Notes under the pieces: model-generated
Told to the model about the DNA's origin: nothing
The model's database searches: none
Seen by the model: only the letters and a program-made list of their open reading frames with translations
Shown here: positions 34,284-44,962 of the stretch, one piece after another
Position numbering within the stretch: the stretch's first letter is position 1
How the letters are laid out: each line of letters begins with the position of its first letter
Translations under genes and position numbers: made by a program
Assembly: GCA_015229045.1 (NCBI GenBank)
Contig: JADGCJ010000007.1
Span: forward strand, 4,274-68,273
Source of the DNA: Magnetococcales bacterium
GTDB taxonomy: Bacteria; Pseudomonadota; Magnetococcia; Magnetococcales; DC0425bin3
Reading direction: 5' to 3'
DNA: 64,000 nt

Positions 34284-35167
34284 CGGTTGCCCTTCCCGCT
34301 CCAGGTGCCACCGCCCTCTTTGGTGAAGGGGACGAAGGAGACGGAGAGCCTGCCGTTATAGACATCCTTGCGGGTGATGGTGACCTTTCCTTCCGCATCC
34401 ACCTCTTTTTGTACCTTGAGCAGGGTCTGTTTGCCTGGAGGGCCAACAGGAATGACCATGATGCCGTTGGGTGCCAGCTGTTTGAGCAGGGGAGGGGGAA
34501 TGTGGTCGATGGCGCAGGTGACGATGATTTTGTTGAAGGGGGCTTTCTCTTCCCAGCCGTTATAGCCGTCCCCGGACTTGAGATGTACATTCTGGTACTC
34601 GGCATTGCCGGACTCGACGAGCTTCTTGTACACCCCCTTGGTGCGCTCGTGGAGTGGCTCGATGATCTCCACCGAGTGGACGTGGTTGGAGAGATGGGCG
34701 AGAACGGCCGATTGATAACCCGAGCCGGTTCCCACCTCGAGAACCTTGTCCTCCGGCTGCACATCCAGGGCGGAGGTCATACGCATCACCAGATGGGGGC
34801 CGGAAATGGTCACGCCGTAGCCGATATCGAGGAAGGCGTGGTCATAGGCATGCGACTTGTTGCGCTCCAGGGTGAACTCCTCCCGGGCGGTCAGCAGGAA
34901 GGCCTTTGCCGCCTTGTCGGTGGTGACATCCTTGTTGTGCTGGAGCGCCAGGAAACGATCAAAGCGCCAGGCCAACATTTTTTTGTCCTGGTTCGTCTTT
35001 TTACTCATGGATGTCACAAAGCTGGCCTTGTCACCCGTTTCGGGCATGGCAAGGGTCGCCACATCAAAGCTGGCATCCTGCGCGAAGCAAACGCCAGCCG
35101 GGAGGGCCAGTCCCAGAAAAAGGAGTGGGAGGTACGAACGGATCTGGTTCTTCGCTGATGGTTTCAT
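34280..35167 (-). CDS. pcm: Exported protein-L-isoaspartate O-methyltransferase-like protein
   Basis: 295 residues. A clear signal peptide (YLPLLFLGLALPAGVCFAQ) precedes about 80 residues of helical sequence and a PIMT core: ISGPHLVMRMTSALDV, motif I KVLEVGTGSGYQSAVLAHL, VHSVEIIEPLHERTKGVYKKL and NKIIVTCAIDHIPPPLLKQL. Cytosolic Pcm repairs isoaspartyl damage with SAM. An exported form is odd, because SAM is not normally available in the periplasm, so the substrate and cofactor supply are open questions. It is the first gene of the operon, with a 266-base gap upstream of its start carrying a solitary family B end. Confidence 0.85.
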   Translation of the reverse strand: MKPSAKNQIRSYLPLLFLGLALPAGVCFAQDASFDVATLAMPETGDKASFVTSMSKKTNQDKKMLAWRFDRFLALQHNKDVTTDKAAKAFLLTAREEFTLERNKSHAYDHAFLDIGYGVTISGPHLVMRMTSALDVQPEDKVLEVGTGSGYQSAVLAHLSNHVHSVEIIEPLHERTKGVYKKLVESGNAEYQNVHLKSGDGYNGWEEKAPFNKIIVTCAIDHIPPPLLKQLAPNGIMVIPVGPPGKQTLLKVQKEVDAEGKVTITRKDVYNGRLSVSFVPFTKEGGGTWSGKGNR

Positions 35168-35408
35168 GGCATGATTGTCGTGATCGGGATGGGAGGGAAA
35201 AGGGGCTTCGAGCGTCGTGACAGGGTCTGAAAATACCCTGGATCACCGAGGGTTGGCGGGGTTGACACACGCCACGCCCGGGCGTCGGAGTTCCAACCGA
35301 TGCAATTGCCAAGCCACTTCCCACAGGCAGCCGATCGTCAAGCTTGCCAGGCTGTCATCCGTGGCAAGATCAGGCGTTCCTGGCGACGAGACCGACACCT
35401 GACCGACG

Positions 35409-35430
35409 CTTGATCTGGAATTGGAATGAC
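35409..35430 (+). repeat. Solitary end of a family B MITE-like element
   Basis: CTTGATCTGGAATTGGAATGA is identical to the right terminal repeat of copies 1 and 2 over all informative bases. Upstream, GCGACGAGACC and GACGCTTGATC echo the interior, but no matching left end is found within 35168-35409. It is probably a decayed or internally deleted copy. It ends 4 bases before the HD-GYP gene stop codon. Confidence 0.75.
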
Positions 35431-35433
35431 GCA

Positions 35434-36555
35434 TCACGTCAACTCTGCGATCCGGATGTCCGTATCGTTTTGCTCCTCTTTCCACTGTTCGTGGATTTTC
35501 AGGATTTCGGGCAGGAGTTGCATGAACAGATCGATCAATTCCGGATCGAAGTGGCGTCCTTTTTCTCCCTGCATCCAGGTCAGGGTTCGTTCCAGGGACC
35601 AGGGGGTTTTGTAGGGGCGGGTCGAAGTCAGAGCGTCGAAAACATCGGCCACGGCTGTGATACGGCCGACAATGGGTATCTCCCTGCCCGCCAGGCCGTA
35701 AGGATAGCCCGATCCATCCCATTTTTCGTGATGGGTCAGGGCCACTTGTCGCGCTGTTTCCAGCAGGACAGAGTCGTGCTCCCCGATGATTCCGGCCCCG
35801 ATGATCGGATGCCGTCGCATGATCTGCAGTTCCTCACGGTCCAGTGTTGCCGGCTTGAGTAGAATGCCATCGGGGATACCAATCTTGCCGATGTCATGCA
35901 TGGGGGCCGATTGAAACAGCAGATCCGCTTCCACCGAAGAGAGACCCGCATGGGGGGCGAGAATCCGGCAATAGTGGCTCATGCGGATGACGTGCAGCCC
36001 GGTTTCGTTATCCTTGAACTCGGCTGCCCGGCCCAGACGGCGAATGATCTCCAATCGGGTCGATGAGAGATCTTCGGTGAGGCGTTGCAGGGCGGCCGTG
36101 CGTTCCTGGACTCTTGTTTCCAGGAGGCGATTCTGGTCAGCCAGGGCTTCACGGGCACGTTTCAGCTGGACGTGAGTCCGCACGCGCGCCTGTACCACTG
36201 GTGGCGAGAAAGGCTTGCTGATGAAATCCACGGCACCCAGTTCAAAGCCCCGGGTCTGATCCTCGACTTCATTGCGGGCGGTGATGAAGATGATGGGAAT
36301 CTCCTGGGTGGAGTCGTTCCCTTTCAAGCGACGGCACACCTCGTAGCCATCCATGACGGGCATCATGACATCCAGCAGGATCAGGTCGGGATGACTGGTG
36401 GCAATATCATCCAGGGCGGTGATGCCATCCAGGGCCACGCCTACGTCGTAATCTTCACCGAGGGTCTCGACGAGCAGGTCGATATTGGTCTCGGTATCAT
36501 CCACAACGAAAATCCGTGCTTTGGATCCCTCCTCGTTATTGATTTGCTTGCCCAT
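35434..36555 (-). CDS. HD-GYP response regulator (predicted c-di-GMP phosphodiesterase)
   Basis: 373 residues. The receiver domain (residues about 13-130) has IFVVDDTETN and the phospho-acceptor Asp in LILLDVMMPVMDGYEV. A coiled-coil linker (LADQNRLLETRVQERTAALQRLTEDL) leads to an HD-GYP domain: APMHDIGKIGIPDGILLK, HPIIGAGII, and HHEKWDGSGYPYGL with intact metal and GYP residues. It hydrolyses c-di-GMP in characterised relatives, controlling motility and biofilm. It overlaps the hybrid kinase gene by 20 bases; the ATG has GGAG 10 bases upstream. The kinase is its likely phosphodonor. Confidence 0.95.
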   Translation of the reverse strand: MGKQINNEEGSKARIFVVDDTETNIDLLVETLGEDYDVGVALDGITALDDIATSHPDLILLDVMMPVMDGYEVCRRLKGNDSTQEIPIIFITARNEVEDQTRGFELGAVDFISKPFSPPVVQARVRTHVQLKRAREALADQNRLLETRVQERTAALQRLTEDLSSTRLEIIRRLGRAAEFKDNETGLHVIRMSHYCRILAPHAGLSSVEADLLFQSAPMHDIGKIGIPDGILLKPATLDREELQIMRRHPIIGAGIIGEHDSVLLETARQVALTHHEKWDGSGYPYGLAGREIPIVGRITAVADVFDALTSTRPYKTPWSLERTLTWMQGEKGRHFDPELIDLFMQLLPEILKIHEQWKEEQNDTDIRIAELT

Positions 36556-39500
36556 GGGCTGCCATCTCCAGTTCCGTCATCAGGTGTTCCAAATCGGCTT
36601 GTGCTTCGCGGAATCGATAGCGCAGGATCCGCTTTTCCAAGACATCCAGTCGTCCCCACAGGGAGATGGGCCACGAGAGCGCTCTGACCCGATCCAAGGC
36701 CGGGCGGCACGCCCGTGGCTGACGCGAAGGAAGCAGAGAAGCCAAATCCTGCAAGGCCTCCAACAGCAGTTCCCGCTCGGTATTGCCGAAAGTATCACTG
36801 CATGGATCGCGGTGGTGCTGACCACCAGGGTGGGTACCCTCGGTCATCCTGGCCAGAGCGGACAGGCCGGACAACACGCGCGAAAGTTCCTGTTCAAGTG
36901 CCTGCAAGGGTACATCGACAGATTCGGCATCCGCCAGAATGGCTTTTTCCAGGTTTGCCGCTGATTCCTGCAATGTCAAGGCGCCGATCGTGCCCGCCAA
37001 TCCTTTCAGGGTATGGACCTCCCGTTCGGCATCTCTTGTCTCTCCTGCGTCCAGGCAAAGCCGGATGTGTCGCATGGTATCTTTCTGATCTTCGGAGAAG
37101 CGTTCCAACAGGCTGTGGTAGAGCATCGTGCGTCCGGCAACCCGGGCCAGGCCCAATTTTGGATCGATACCTGGCAGATCTGGCCAGTCCAGGGCCGGTT
37201 CGGTTTTCAACATGAGCGGCGGGATCGCGGCGACAGACCCCACTTCCAGCCAGCGGGCCAGCATGGTGAAGAGACCGGATGGATCGATAGGTTTGCCCAG
37301 GTGGTCATTCATGCCGGCTTCCAGGCACCGTTCGCGATCGCCGACCATGGCCCCGGCGGTCATGGCAATGATGGGAATGGTCTCTTTCCCGGGCATCTGG
37401 CGAATGTGTTGCGTTGCTTCGTAGCCGTCCATTTCCGGCATTTGCACATCCATCAGGATGGCATCGAACGTTCCTTCCCGAACCATGGCCACCGCTTCCC
37501 GGCCATGGCGTGCCACCGTGCCGAGGATCCCTGCCAGTTCCAACAGACCCAGGGCCACCTGCCGATTGATGTCATGATCCTCCACCAGCAGGATGCGTTT
37601 GCCCCGGAGGGCATCCATGACCCCTTCCGAGAGGGGTGGTCGGTCGGGGTCATCCCAGCTTTCGTGTCGTCGTACCTTGAAGCCCAGGGCGCCCATCACG
37701 CCATCCAGGAGTCGGGCCGGACTGACAGGCTTGCCGAGGAACCAACGAATGCCCATCTTGCTGCACTGAGACCATATGCGTTCCCGATCGCGGCTGTGGT
37801 ACAGCATCAGCACTTCCGGTCTCTCTTGGCCCATGGTTTCCAGCAGGCGTCGTGCCGTTTCCGGCCCATCCCATTGTGGCATGTCCGAGTCGATGATCAG
37901 GATGCGGTGGGTTGTGTCGGATCCTGACATGAGACGCAGGGCATCCGGTCCCGATGATGCCTGGGTAACCCGGCAGGAGACCCTTTCCAGGATTTCGGCC
38001 TGGACTTTTCGCGCATGGGCATTGTCGTCGACGAGCAACACCGGCACATCGCGCAGATCGGGTCCAGGTGATGCCGTCCAGTGTCCCGCTCCTGCCTGAT
38101 AGCCGAATTGGGCAGTGAACCAGAAGGTACTGCCCACCTCCGGCGTACTCTCCAGACCAATCTTCCCCCCCATGAGTCCCACCAGACGCTTGCTGATCGC
38201 CAGGCCCAATCCCGTGCCGCCGTAGCGGCGTGTCATGGAGGCATCCACCTGGGAAAAGGACTGAAACAGTTTGGAGCGTTGTTCTTCGGTCAGACCGATG
38301 CCGGTGTCGCGCACGGCAAAGTGAATCTGAACGATTTCGTCATCCATCTCCATCAGTCTGGTGGTCAGGATGACCTCCCCGGATGAGGTGAATTTGATGG
38401 CATTGTTCAACAGGTTGAGCATGACCTGATTGAGTCGCAACGGGTCTCCCATCAGCACTTTGGGTACCTGGGGATCGGTCTGAAAGACAATCTCCAACCC
38501 CTTGTTATGGGCCTCCAGCGTGACCAGGCTGGCCAGGGTTTCCAGGACATCTTCCAGGCGAAAGGTCACCCGTTCAAGGTCCAGATGTCCGGCCTCGATC
38601 TTGGAGAAATCCAGGATATCATTGATGATCCGCAGCAGGGATTGTCCTGCGGAATGGATGGTTTGGACGTGTTCTCGTTGGCGCTGTTCCAGGTTGCCTT
38701 GCAATACCAGATGGCTCATGCCGATGATGGCGTTCATGGGGGTGCGGATTTCATGGCTCATGTTGGCCAGGAACTCGCTTTTTGACCGATTGGCGCTTTC
38801 GGCCTGTTCCATGCTTTTACGCAGTGCCTCCTGGATCTGTTTTTGTTCGGTGATATCGCGAAAGACGCCCACCGATCCACTGATCCACCCCTCTTCCCAA
38901 ATGGGCACCGCCACCATGGAGATGGGGATGCGCACACCATCCCGTCGCGTAAAAATATCTTCGTCGGAGCGAAAGACCAGGCCGGATGCCATGATGTGTT
39001 TTGCCGGGCAATCCTCTTCGGAGACATGCCTGCCGTTGGCATCCTGGAAATGGACTGCATCGTGGAAGGTGATGCCCTTCATGTCGGCGAGGGTCCAGCC
39101 GAGAATGCGTTCCGCTTCGGGGTTGAGAAAAGTGCAATATCCCCAGCGATCCAGGGCAAATACCCCGTCGCCCATGGAGTCGGTAATGCCTTGCAGGAAG
39201 CGTCGGCTTTCGGCGACGGTCTCTTCCATCTTTTTCTGGTGGGTGATGTCCGTGCGAATGCCGATATACTGGATCGGTCGACCGCGATCATCCAGGAAAG
39301 GCACAATTGTCGCTGCCACCCAATAGAGGTTTCCGTCCTTGGCGCGATTGCACACCGATCCGTGCCACACTTCGCCGCGACCAATGGTTCGCCACATCTC
39401 CTGGAAAAATGTCTTGTCGTGGTAACGGGAGTTGATCAGGCGGTGATCGCGTCCGATCAGCTCTTCCAGGGTGAAGCCGCTGATTTGACAAAACCGATCA

Positions 39501-40135
39501 TTGGCATAGGTGATCCGACCGCGCACGTCGGTGGTGCTGACGATGGCATGTTGATCCAGGGCAAATTTTTGGCGTTCCAGTTCGCGTTGAATCGCCCCCT
39601 TTTCGCGGACCAGTTCGGCCATCAGGAGCGACAATTTTTCCAGGCTGGCGTCATCCGAACCGATCTCGGCATGGCCGGTCGATCGCAACATTTCATTGGC
39701 GGTATGGCGCAATGAATCGATTGTTTGTGCTTTTTTCTCACTCTCTTCGCGCAATTGGGCATTGGCCTGTTGCAGTTTCTCGGAACTCAGATGCAGGCGT
39801 TGCTGACGACGCAGCGAATCGCGTTCAAAACGTCTGTAGGTGCGGGTCACCAGTTTCAACAGCCGGAGCATGCCCAGATGCAACGCCTCGGCCCGTTTCG
39901 GCTCCGGCTCGATGGCCGATAAACAATCCGAAAAAAGGTGCGAGAACTCATCGATATCGCGTATGCCGAAAGCACGTTGCAGTTGTTTTTTCAGCAGGCG
40001 GTGCGACGCATCGTCGACGTGGCCCCCCACGACCGGATCTGGCTGATCGGAGGGGGTTTTCATCGAATCGGACATCGATCCATCCGATCCATCTATGTGC
40101 GATTGAGCGGAGAGTTTTTCCATCGGGTCGGACAT
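36536..40135 (-). CDS. Cytosolic hybrid histidine kinase (PAS-PAS-HisKA-HATPase-REC-REC-HPt)
   Basis: 1199 residues, with no membrane helices. The N-terminal 200 residues are helical and coiled-coil ([20 protein letters not shown]). PAS 1 is near residues 200-320 ([23 protein letters not shown]), PAS 2 near 330-450 ([20 protein letters not shown]). The dimerisation box is [19 protein letters not shown], and the ATPase boxes are LLNNAIKFT and [16 protein letters not shown]. Receiver 1 has Asp in [13 protein letters not shown], receiver 2 has [13 protein letters not shown], and the HPt domain has [15 protein letters not shown] complete internal phosphorelay likely feeds the HD-GYP regulator encoded in the overlapping gene. 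The start has an AGG 7 bases upstream; the first 30 codons contain an imperfect repeat (MSDPMEK / MSDSMKT). Confidence 0.95.
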   Translation of the reverse strand: MSDPMEKLSAQSHIDGSDGSMSDSMKTPSDQPDPVVGGHVDDASHRLLKKQLQRAFGIRDIDEFSHLFSDCLSAIEPEPKRAEALHLGMLRLLKLVTRTYRRFERDSLRRQQRLHLSSEKLQQANAQLREESEKKAQTIDSLRHTANEMLRSTGHAEIGSDDASLEKLSLLMAELVREKGAIQRELERQKFALDQHAIVSTTDVRGRITYANDRFCQISGFTLEELIGRDHRLINSRYHDKTFFQEMWRTIGRGEVWHGSVCNRAKDGNLYWVAATIVPFLDDRGRPIQYIGIRTDITHQKKMEETVAESRRFLQGITDSMGDGVFALDRWGYCTFLNPEAERILGWTLADMKGITFHDAVHFQDANGRHVSEEDCPAKHIMASGLVFRSDEDIFTRRDGVRIPISMVAVPIWEEGWISGSVGVFRDITEQKQIQEALRKSMEQAESANRSKSEFLANMSHEIRTPMNAIIGMSHLVLQGNLEQRQREHVQTIHSAGQSLLRIINDILDFSKIEAGHLDLERVTFRLEDVLETLASLVTLEAHNKGLEIVFQTDPQVPKVLMGDPLRLNQVMLNLLNNAIKFTSSGEVILTTRLMEMDDEIVQIHFAVRDTGIGLTEEQRSKLFQSFSQVDASMTRRYGGTGLGLAISKRLVGLMGGKIGLESTPEVGSTFWFTAQFGYQAGAGHWTASPGPDLRDVPVLLVDDNAHARKVQAEILERVSCRVTQASSGPDALRLMSGSDTTHRILIIDSDMPQWDGPETARRLLETMGQERPEVLMLYHSRDRERIWSQCSKMGIRWFLGKPVSPARLLDGVMGALGFKVRRHESWDDPDRPPLSEGVMDALRGKRILLVEDHDINRQVALGLLELAGILGTVARHGREAVAMVREGTFDAILMDVQMPEMDGYEATQHIRQMPGKETIPIIAMTAGAMVGDRERCLEAGMNDHLGKPIDPSGLFTMLARWLEVGSVAAIPPLMLKTEPALDWPDLPGIDPKLGLARVAGRTMLYHSLLERFSEDQKDTMRHIRLCLDAGETRDAEREVHTLKGLAGTIGALTLQESAANLEKAILADAESVDVPLQALEQELSRVLSGLSALARMTEGTHPGGQHHRDPCSDTFGNTERELLLEALQDLASLLPSRQPRACRPALDRVRALSWPISLWGRLDVLEKRILRYRFREAQADLEHLMTELEMAAHGQANQ

Positions 40136-40162
40136 CAGTGAACCTGATTCGTCTATGGGTTT

Positions 40163-41071
40163 TCATTCACAGGAGTTTGTTTTGGGGATCCTGGTCACGT
40201 TATAGCGGTTGACCAGGGGCGATCCCCACTGGAAAAAACTCAACCCCCCCAGGATAAGGATCGTTCCTGGAATGACGCCACCACGCAGCGTTTCGTGGTT
40301 GAAGGCATAACCGATCCACAGGGCAAACACGGGGGCGCTCAAGGTGACCAGGACTGCATTGGCTGCGCTGACCCGACTAAGCAGATAATAAAAACTCACA
40401 AAGCCGACGCCGTTGGCAATCAAGCCGAGGTAGAGGATGGCGGCCTCGGCGCGCAGGGGAATCCCTTCTGGCCACGGGGTTCCGGAGAGCCACAAGGAGA
40501 GCCCGTAAAGGGGCAGGGCAAACCAGAGGGAACCGGCCGTGATCCACAACGGTGACACACCCTCCCCCCATCGTTTGATGCCAATGTTGCCCGCCGAATA
40601 GATGACGACAGCCAAAACCAGGGCAGCAACCCCAACCATGGTCTGTTCACCCAGAGCGCCGCCCTGACCAAAAATAATGGCCAGCCCCCCCAAACCAAAC
40701 AGGGATCCGATCCATTTATCCAGCGTGAAGGGTTCTTTCAACCAGAGGGCCGCCATGATTCCTGTCAAAACAGGGCCCAGTCCAAACAAAACCGAGATCC
40801 AACCTGACGGAATAAAGCGCGCCCCCCAATAAACACACAACATGGAGGCGAACAGATTCAATCCGGCAATGGCAGAGACAATAACAAGTTGCCTGAATGT
40901 CACCGGACGCCTTTGCAACCAGGGGATCAGGAGCAGAAACAACACCGCCCCAATGGCAATCCGTGCTGTTACGGCGAACAGATAGTCAACTCCTCCCTGA
41001 CTCCATTGGACGGCCAGGGGGGTACTCCCCCAAATGAGCGTCACCAGCGCGAAAGCCATCCAGATTGGCAT
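40163..41071 (-). CDS. EamA/DMT-family transporter
   Basis: 302 residues from the ATG at 41071, 5 bases after AAGGA. Two EamA repeats of five helices each: the first has MAFALVTLIWGSTPLAVQWS and ISVLFGLGPVLTGIMAALWLKEP; the second has YLGLIANGVGFVSFYYLLSRVSAANAVLVTLSAPVFALWIGYAF. Members export amino acids, purines or other small metabolites; the substrate here is unknown. It is downstream of no obvious partner and ends about 30 bases before the hybrid kinase start. Confidence 0.92.
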   Translation of the reverse strand: MPIWMAFALVTLIWGSTPLAVQWSQGGVDYLFAVTARIAIGAVLFLLLIPWLQRRPVTFRQLVIVSAIAGLNLFASMLCVYWGARFIPSGWISVLFGLGPVLTGIMAALWLKEPFTLDKWIGSLFGLGGLAIIFGQGGALGEQTMVGVAALVLAVVIYSAGNIGIKRWGEGVSPLWITAGSLWFALPLYGLSLWLSGTPWPEGIPLRAEAAILYLGLIANGVGFVSFYYLLSRVSAANAVLVTLSAPVFALWIGYAFNHETLRGGVIPGTILILGGLSFFQWGSPLVNRYNVTRIPKTNSCE

Positions 41072-41361
41072 GAATCCTTCCTCGAAAACCTGTTGGGGAG
41101 CTTTCCGCACTCCCCGTTTTATATCACGCGGATAAAGGCTCAAAAATAGGTTGGTTGTGCCTGTTTGTCGAGGGGGAGGTTGGCAAATTCCTGACTTCTG
41201 GAATCAACAAGTTGTTTGTGCCTTCTTTACGCACTGGCGTAACTCGTGTTATCCCTTCAGCCGTGTCACCATGGCCGTTCTGCACTTGTCGTGGAAGTGT
41301 AGGGGAACAGAAGTTTTCCGAAGGTCTGCCCAGGAATTTATCTTGCTTCTGATCGTTTGAC

Positions 41362-44300
41362 ATGTCTCCATCCGCTTTTGTCCATTTGCATGTGCATACG
41401 GCTTTTTCCCTGCTGACCTCCTCGGTCAGGGTGGAGAGCTTGATCCAGCGGGTGCGCGAGTCGAAAATGCCTGCCGTGGCCTTGACCGATCAGGGTAATT
41501 TATTCGCCGCCATCCCCTTTTATACGCAGTGTCTGAAGGCAGGCATCAAACCGATTTTGGGTGCCCAGATCCTGGTTGTTTCCAATCTGCGCGATCACTC
41601 CGAGCGTCCGGATCGGGAGGTTCGGGATCAGTTGATTCTGCTCAGTCGCAACCAGGAGGGGTGGCGCAATCTGTTGCGTATCCTGTCGGTGGGCCACCTG
41701 GAGGGGAGCCACGGCAAGCCCCGCGTCGATCTGGACACGTTGCAACGCCATGGCCGGGGGTTGATCGCCCTCTCCGGTGCGGCGAAGGGGGCGGTGGGTC
41801 GCCTGCTGCGGGAAAAACGCATTCCGGAGGCACGCAGCGCTGCCTTGAATCTGGCCAAACTGTTTGATGATGGCGCCGGTGTACCCAATTTTTATCTGGA
41901 GCTGCAACGTCACGATCTGCCGAACGAAGAGGAGATCAATGGCCAGACCCTCTCCCTGGCCCTGGAGTTGAACCTGCCCCTGGTGGCCACCAGCGATGTC
42001 CACTTTCTCGATCCCGCCGATCAACCCGCCCAGGATGCTCTCCTTTGCATCGGTCTGGGACACACCCTGCATGAAGAGAGTCGTCCCCGCTTCAACGCCC
42101 AACACTACCTTGTGCCACCCGAGGAGATGGTCCGGCGCTTTGCCGATGTGCCGGAGGCCATTGCCAATACCCTCCAGATCGCCCGTCGCTGCAATACCCG
42201 TCTGACCCTGGGCAAGGCCATGCTGCCGGATTTCCCCGTGCCGGATGGCAACGATCTGACCACCTGGCTGCACCATGAAGCCAACGTGGGTCTGCAATCG
42301 CGCCTGCAACGCGAACTGCTGCCGACCCTTCCCGTCGAGCAGCATGCACCGACAGAAACCCTGTACAAAAACCGTCTGGATTACGAGATTGACGTCATCG
42401 TGCAGATGGGGTTTCCGGGTTATTTTTTGATCGTCTCCGATTTTATCCGCTGGGCCAAGCGGGAACAGATTCCGGTGGGGCCTGGACGTGGTTCGGGGGC
42501 AGGCTCCGTGGTGGCCTGGGCGCTGGATATCACCGATCTGGATCCCATTCGCTATCAACTGTTGTTTGAACGGTTTCTCAATCCGGAACGGGTCTCCATG
42601 CCCGACTTTGATGTCGATTTTTGCATGGATTTGCGCGAAAAGGTCATCCATTACGTCCAGGGGCGCTACGGAGCGGACCGGGTGGCGCAAATCATCACCT
42701 TCGGCACCCTCCAGGCCCGGGCGGTGATCCGCGATGTGGGCAGGGTTTTAGAGTTTCCCTATGGTCGGGTGGACCGCATCGCCAAAATGATTCCCAACGT
42801 GCTGGGCATCACCCTGGAGAGCGCCCTGAAACAGGAAGAGCGCCTGCAAAAATTGCTGGAAGATGAACCGGACGTCCAGGAGCTGATGAACCTTTGCCAG
42901 GCCCTGGAAGGGTTGCCGCGTTCGGCGGGAACCCATGCCGCCGGTGTGGTCATCGCCAACGGCCCTCTGACCGACACGGTGCCTCTTTACTGGGATCCCC
43001 GCTCCCCCATGCCGGTGACCCAGTTCAACATGGGGGATGTGGAAAAGGCCGGTCTGGTCAAGTTTGACTTCCTGGGGTTGAAAACCCTCACCGTCATCCA
43101 GGCCACCCTGAAGATGGTCAATGCCGACCGGGCAACACGCGACGAAACCCCCATCGATATCAACCAAATCGATCTGGCCGACCCGGGGGTGTTCAAACTT
43201 CTGAAGGAGGGGCGGACACGCGGCGTGTTTCAGTTGGAATCCTCGGGGATGCGAGAAATTCTCAAAAAACTCTCCCCGGACACCCTGGAAGATGTCATCG
43301 CCCTGGTGGCCCTCTATCGCCCCGGGCCGTTGGGTTCGGGCATGGTCGATGATTTCATCAATCGCAAACATGACCTGGTGGAGGTCAGTTACCAGTTGCC
43401 GCAACTGGAACCCATCCTGAAAGAGACCTACGGCGTCATCCTCTACCAGGAACAGGTGATGAAAATTGCCCAGGTTCTGGCCGGTTATACCCTGGGCGGG
43501 GCGGATCTGCTGCGTCGCGCCATGGGCAAGAAAAAAGCCGAAGAGATGGCCTCGCAGAGAGCGACCTTCATGGAAGGGGCGCGTCGCAACGACATACCCG
43601 AAAAAAAGGCCGAGTCCATCTTTGACCTGATGGAGAAGTTTGCCGGATATGGCTTCAACAAGTCCCATTCGGCGGCCTACGCCTTGATTTCCTACCAGAC
43701 CGCCTGGCTCAAGACGCACCATGCCGTGGCCTTCCTGGCCGCCACCATGACCTGCGAAATGCACAGCACCGATAAACTGATGCACTTTACCCGGGAGTGT
43801 CGCGAGATGCGCATTCCCGTCTATCCGCCAGACATCAACCGCTCCCGGGATGTATTCGTGGTGGAAGGCGAGGGGATACGCTATGCCCTGCCCGCCGTGA
43901 AGAGCGTCGGCGCCGGAGGGGTGGCCTCCATGCTGGTTGTCCGCGACCGCGATGGATCTTTCGGCTCCCTTTATGATCTCTGTCGCCGGTTGGGTTCCGG
44001 CATCCTCAACAAGCGCATGCTGGAACAATTGATCAAGGCCGGGGCTTTTGATTCCCTGGTCAAAAATCGCAATGCCCTGCTCCAGGGCCTGCCCCATGCC
44101 ATGAGCCAGGGAGCGCGCAAACAGACCGAGGTTTCGCTTGGTTATCGGGATTTGTTCAGTGCCTTGGACGAAGAGAGCGCTGCTTCAGGATCCGGAGCGC
44201 CTCCCCTGCCCGAAGCCCCGGAACCGGATGCCAATCAACTGCTGACTTTCGAGAAGGAGGCCCTGGGCTTTTTTCTTACCGGCCATCCGCTGCAAAAGTA

Positions 44301-44961
44301 TGCCGCCGAACTGTCAACCTATGGGCTGGAAACAACGCTGTCGCTGCGGGAACGCTTTGGCCCGGGCGATGGCAACGGCAACGGTCCTGAGCCTGCTGGC
44401 GGCAGTGGCAGGCAAGAGGGCTGGAGTCAAAAAGGCAAATTTGACAAAGGTCCCCTGTTCAAATTGGCTGGCCTGGTGGCGGGACGCAAAATTCATCGTA
44501 CCCGCAAAGGGGATCGCATGGCCTTCCTGACCCTGGAAGATATGTACGGACAGCTTGAAATCGTTCTCTTTCCGGAGGTCTACCAGGCGTCGCGGGAGTG
44601 TCTGGATGGTGACACCCCGGTGGTGGCCGAGGGAACTGTCGACGGCAGCGACGAAGAACCTAAAATGGTGGTTGAAAAAATGCGCACCCTGGATGCCTTT
44701 CGTCAGGAAGTGTGCCGGGAGTTGCGTATCGAGGCTGACCTGGCCACCCTCTCCCCGGAAGTTTTGCAACGCCTGGACTCTCTTTTGACCCTGCATCGTG
44801 GCAAGGAGTGTCGGGTGCGTCTCACGCTGACTGGGCCGGATGCCCGCACAACTCTCCTGTTTGGGGCATCCCACGCGGTGCGACCCGGCACGGCTCTCCT
44901 GGAGGGAACTCAAGAATTGTTCGGCGCCCATGCAGTTTTTTACACACGGGATATCGATTGA
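41362..44961 (+). CDS. dnaE: DNA polymerase III alpha subunit
   Basis: 1199 residues, normal for DnaE1. The PHP domain opens FVHLHVHTAFSLLTSSV. The polymerase catalytic motif PDFDVDF lies at residues 414-420. GPGRGSGAGSVVAWALDITD and DDFINRKHD are conserved finger/palm blocks. The OB-fold near residue 1040 starts LAGLVAGRKIHRTRKGDRMAF. A Gly/Asn-rich insert (GDGNGNGPEPAGGSG, around residue 1010) is not conserved in the family. No strong Shine-Dalgarno precedes the ATG. About 290 bases upstream of the gene show no other gene. accA follows after 1 base, as dnaE-accA in E. coli. Confidence 0.97.
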   Translation: MSPSAFVHLHVHTAFSLLTSSVRVESLIQRVRESKMPAVALTDQGNLFAAIPFYTQCLKAGIKPILGAQILVVSNLRDHSERPDREVRDQLILLSRNQEGWRNLLRILSVGHLEGSHGKPRVDLDTLQRHGRGLIALSGAAKGAVGRLLREKRIPEARSAALNLAKLFDDGAGVPNFYLELQRHDLPNEEEINGQTLSLALELNLPLVATSDVHFLDPADQPAQDALLCIGLGHTLHEESRPRFNAQHYLVPPEEMVRRFADVPEAIANTLQIARRCNTRLTLGKAMLPDFPVPDGNDLTTWLHHEANVGLQSRLQRELLPTLPVEQHAPTETLYKNRLDYEIDVIVQMGFPGYFLIVSDFIRWAKREQIPVGPGRGSGAGSVVAWALDITDLDPIRYQLLFERFLNPERVSMPDFDVDFCMDLREKVIHYVQGRYGADRVAQIITFGTLQARAVIRDVGRVLEFPYGRVDRIAKMIPNVLGITLESALKQEERLQKLLEDEPDVQELMNLCQALEGLPRSAGTHAAGVVIANGPLTDTVPLYWDPRSPMPVTQFNMGDVEKAGLVKFDFLGLKTLTVIQATLKMVNADRATRDETPIDINQIDLADPGVFKLLKEGRTRGVFQLESSGMREILKKLSPDTLEDVIALVALYRPGPLGSGMVDDFINRKHDLVEVSYQLPQLEPILKETYGVILYQEQVMKIAQVLAGYTLGGADLLRRAMGKKKAEEMASQRATFMEGARRNDIPEKKAESIFDLMEKFAGYGFNKSHSAAYALISYQTAWLKTHHAVAFLAATMTCEMHSTDKLMHFTRECREMRIPVYPPDINRSRDVFVVEGEGIRYALPAVKSVGAGGVASMLVVRDRDGSFGSLYDLCRRLGSGILNKRMLEQLIKAGAFDSLVKNRNALLQGLPHAMSQGARKQTEVSLGYRDLFSALDEESAASGSGAPPLPEAPEPDANQLLTFEKEALGFFLTGHPLQKYAAELSTYGLETTLSLRERFGPGDGNGNGPEPAGGSGRQEGWSQKGKFDKGPLFKLAGLVAGRKIHRTRKGDRMAFLTLEDMYGQLEIVLFPEVYQASRECLDGDTPVVAEGTVDGSDEEPKMVVEKMRTLDAFRQEVCRELRIEADLATLSPEVLQRLDSLLTLHRGKECRVRLTLTGPDARTTLLFGASHAVRPGTALLEGTQELFGAHAVFYTRDID

Positions 44962-44962
44962 C

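Noticed and set aside
42748..44097. A 449-codon open frame opposite dnaE
   Set aside because: Antisense to conserved polymerase blocks; His/Gln/Gly-rich translation typical of a complementary-strand artefact.
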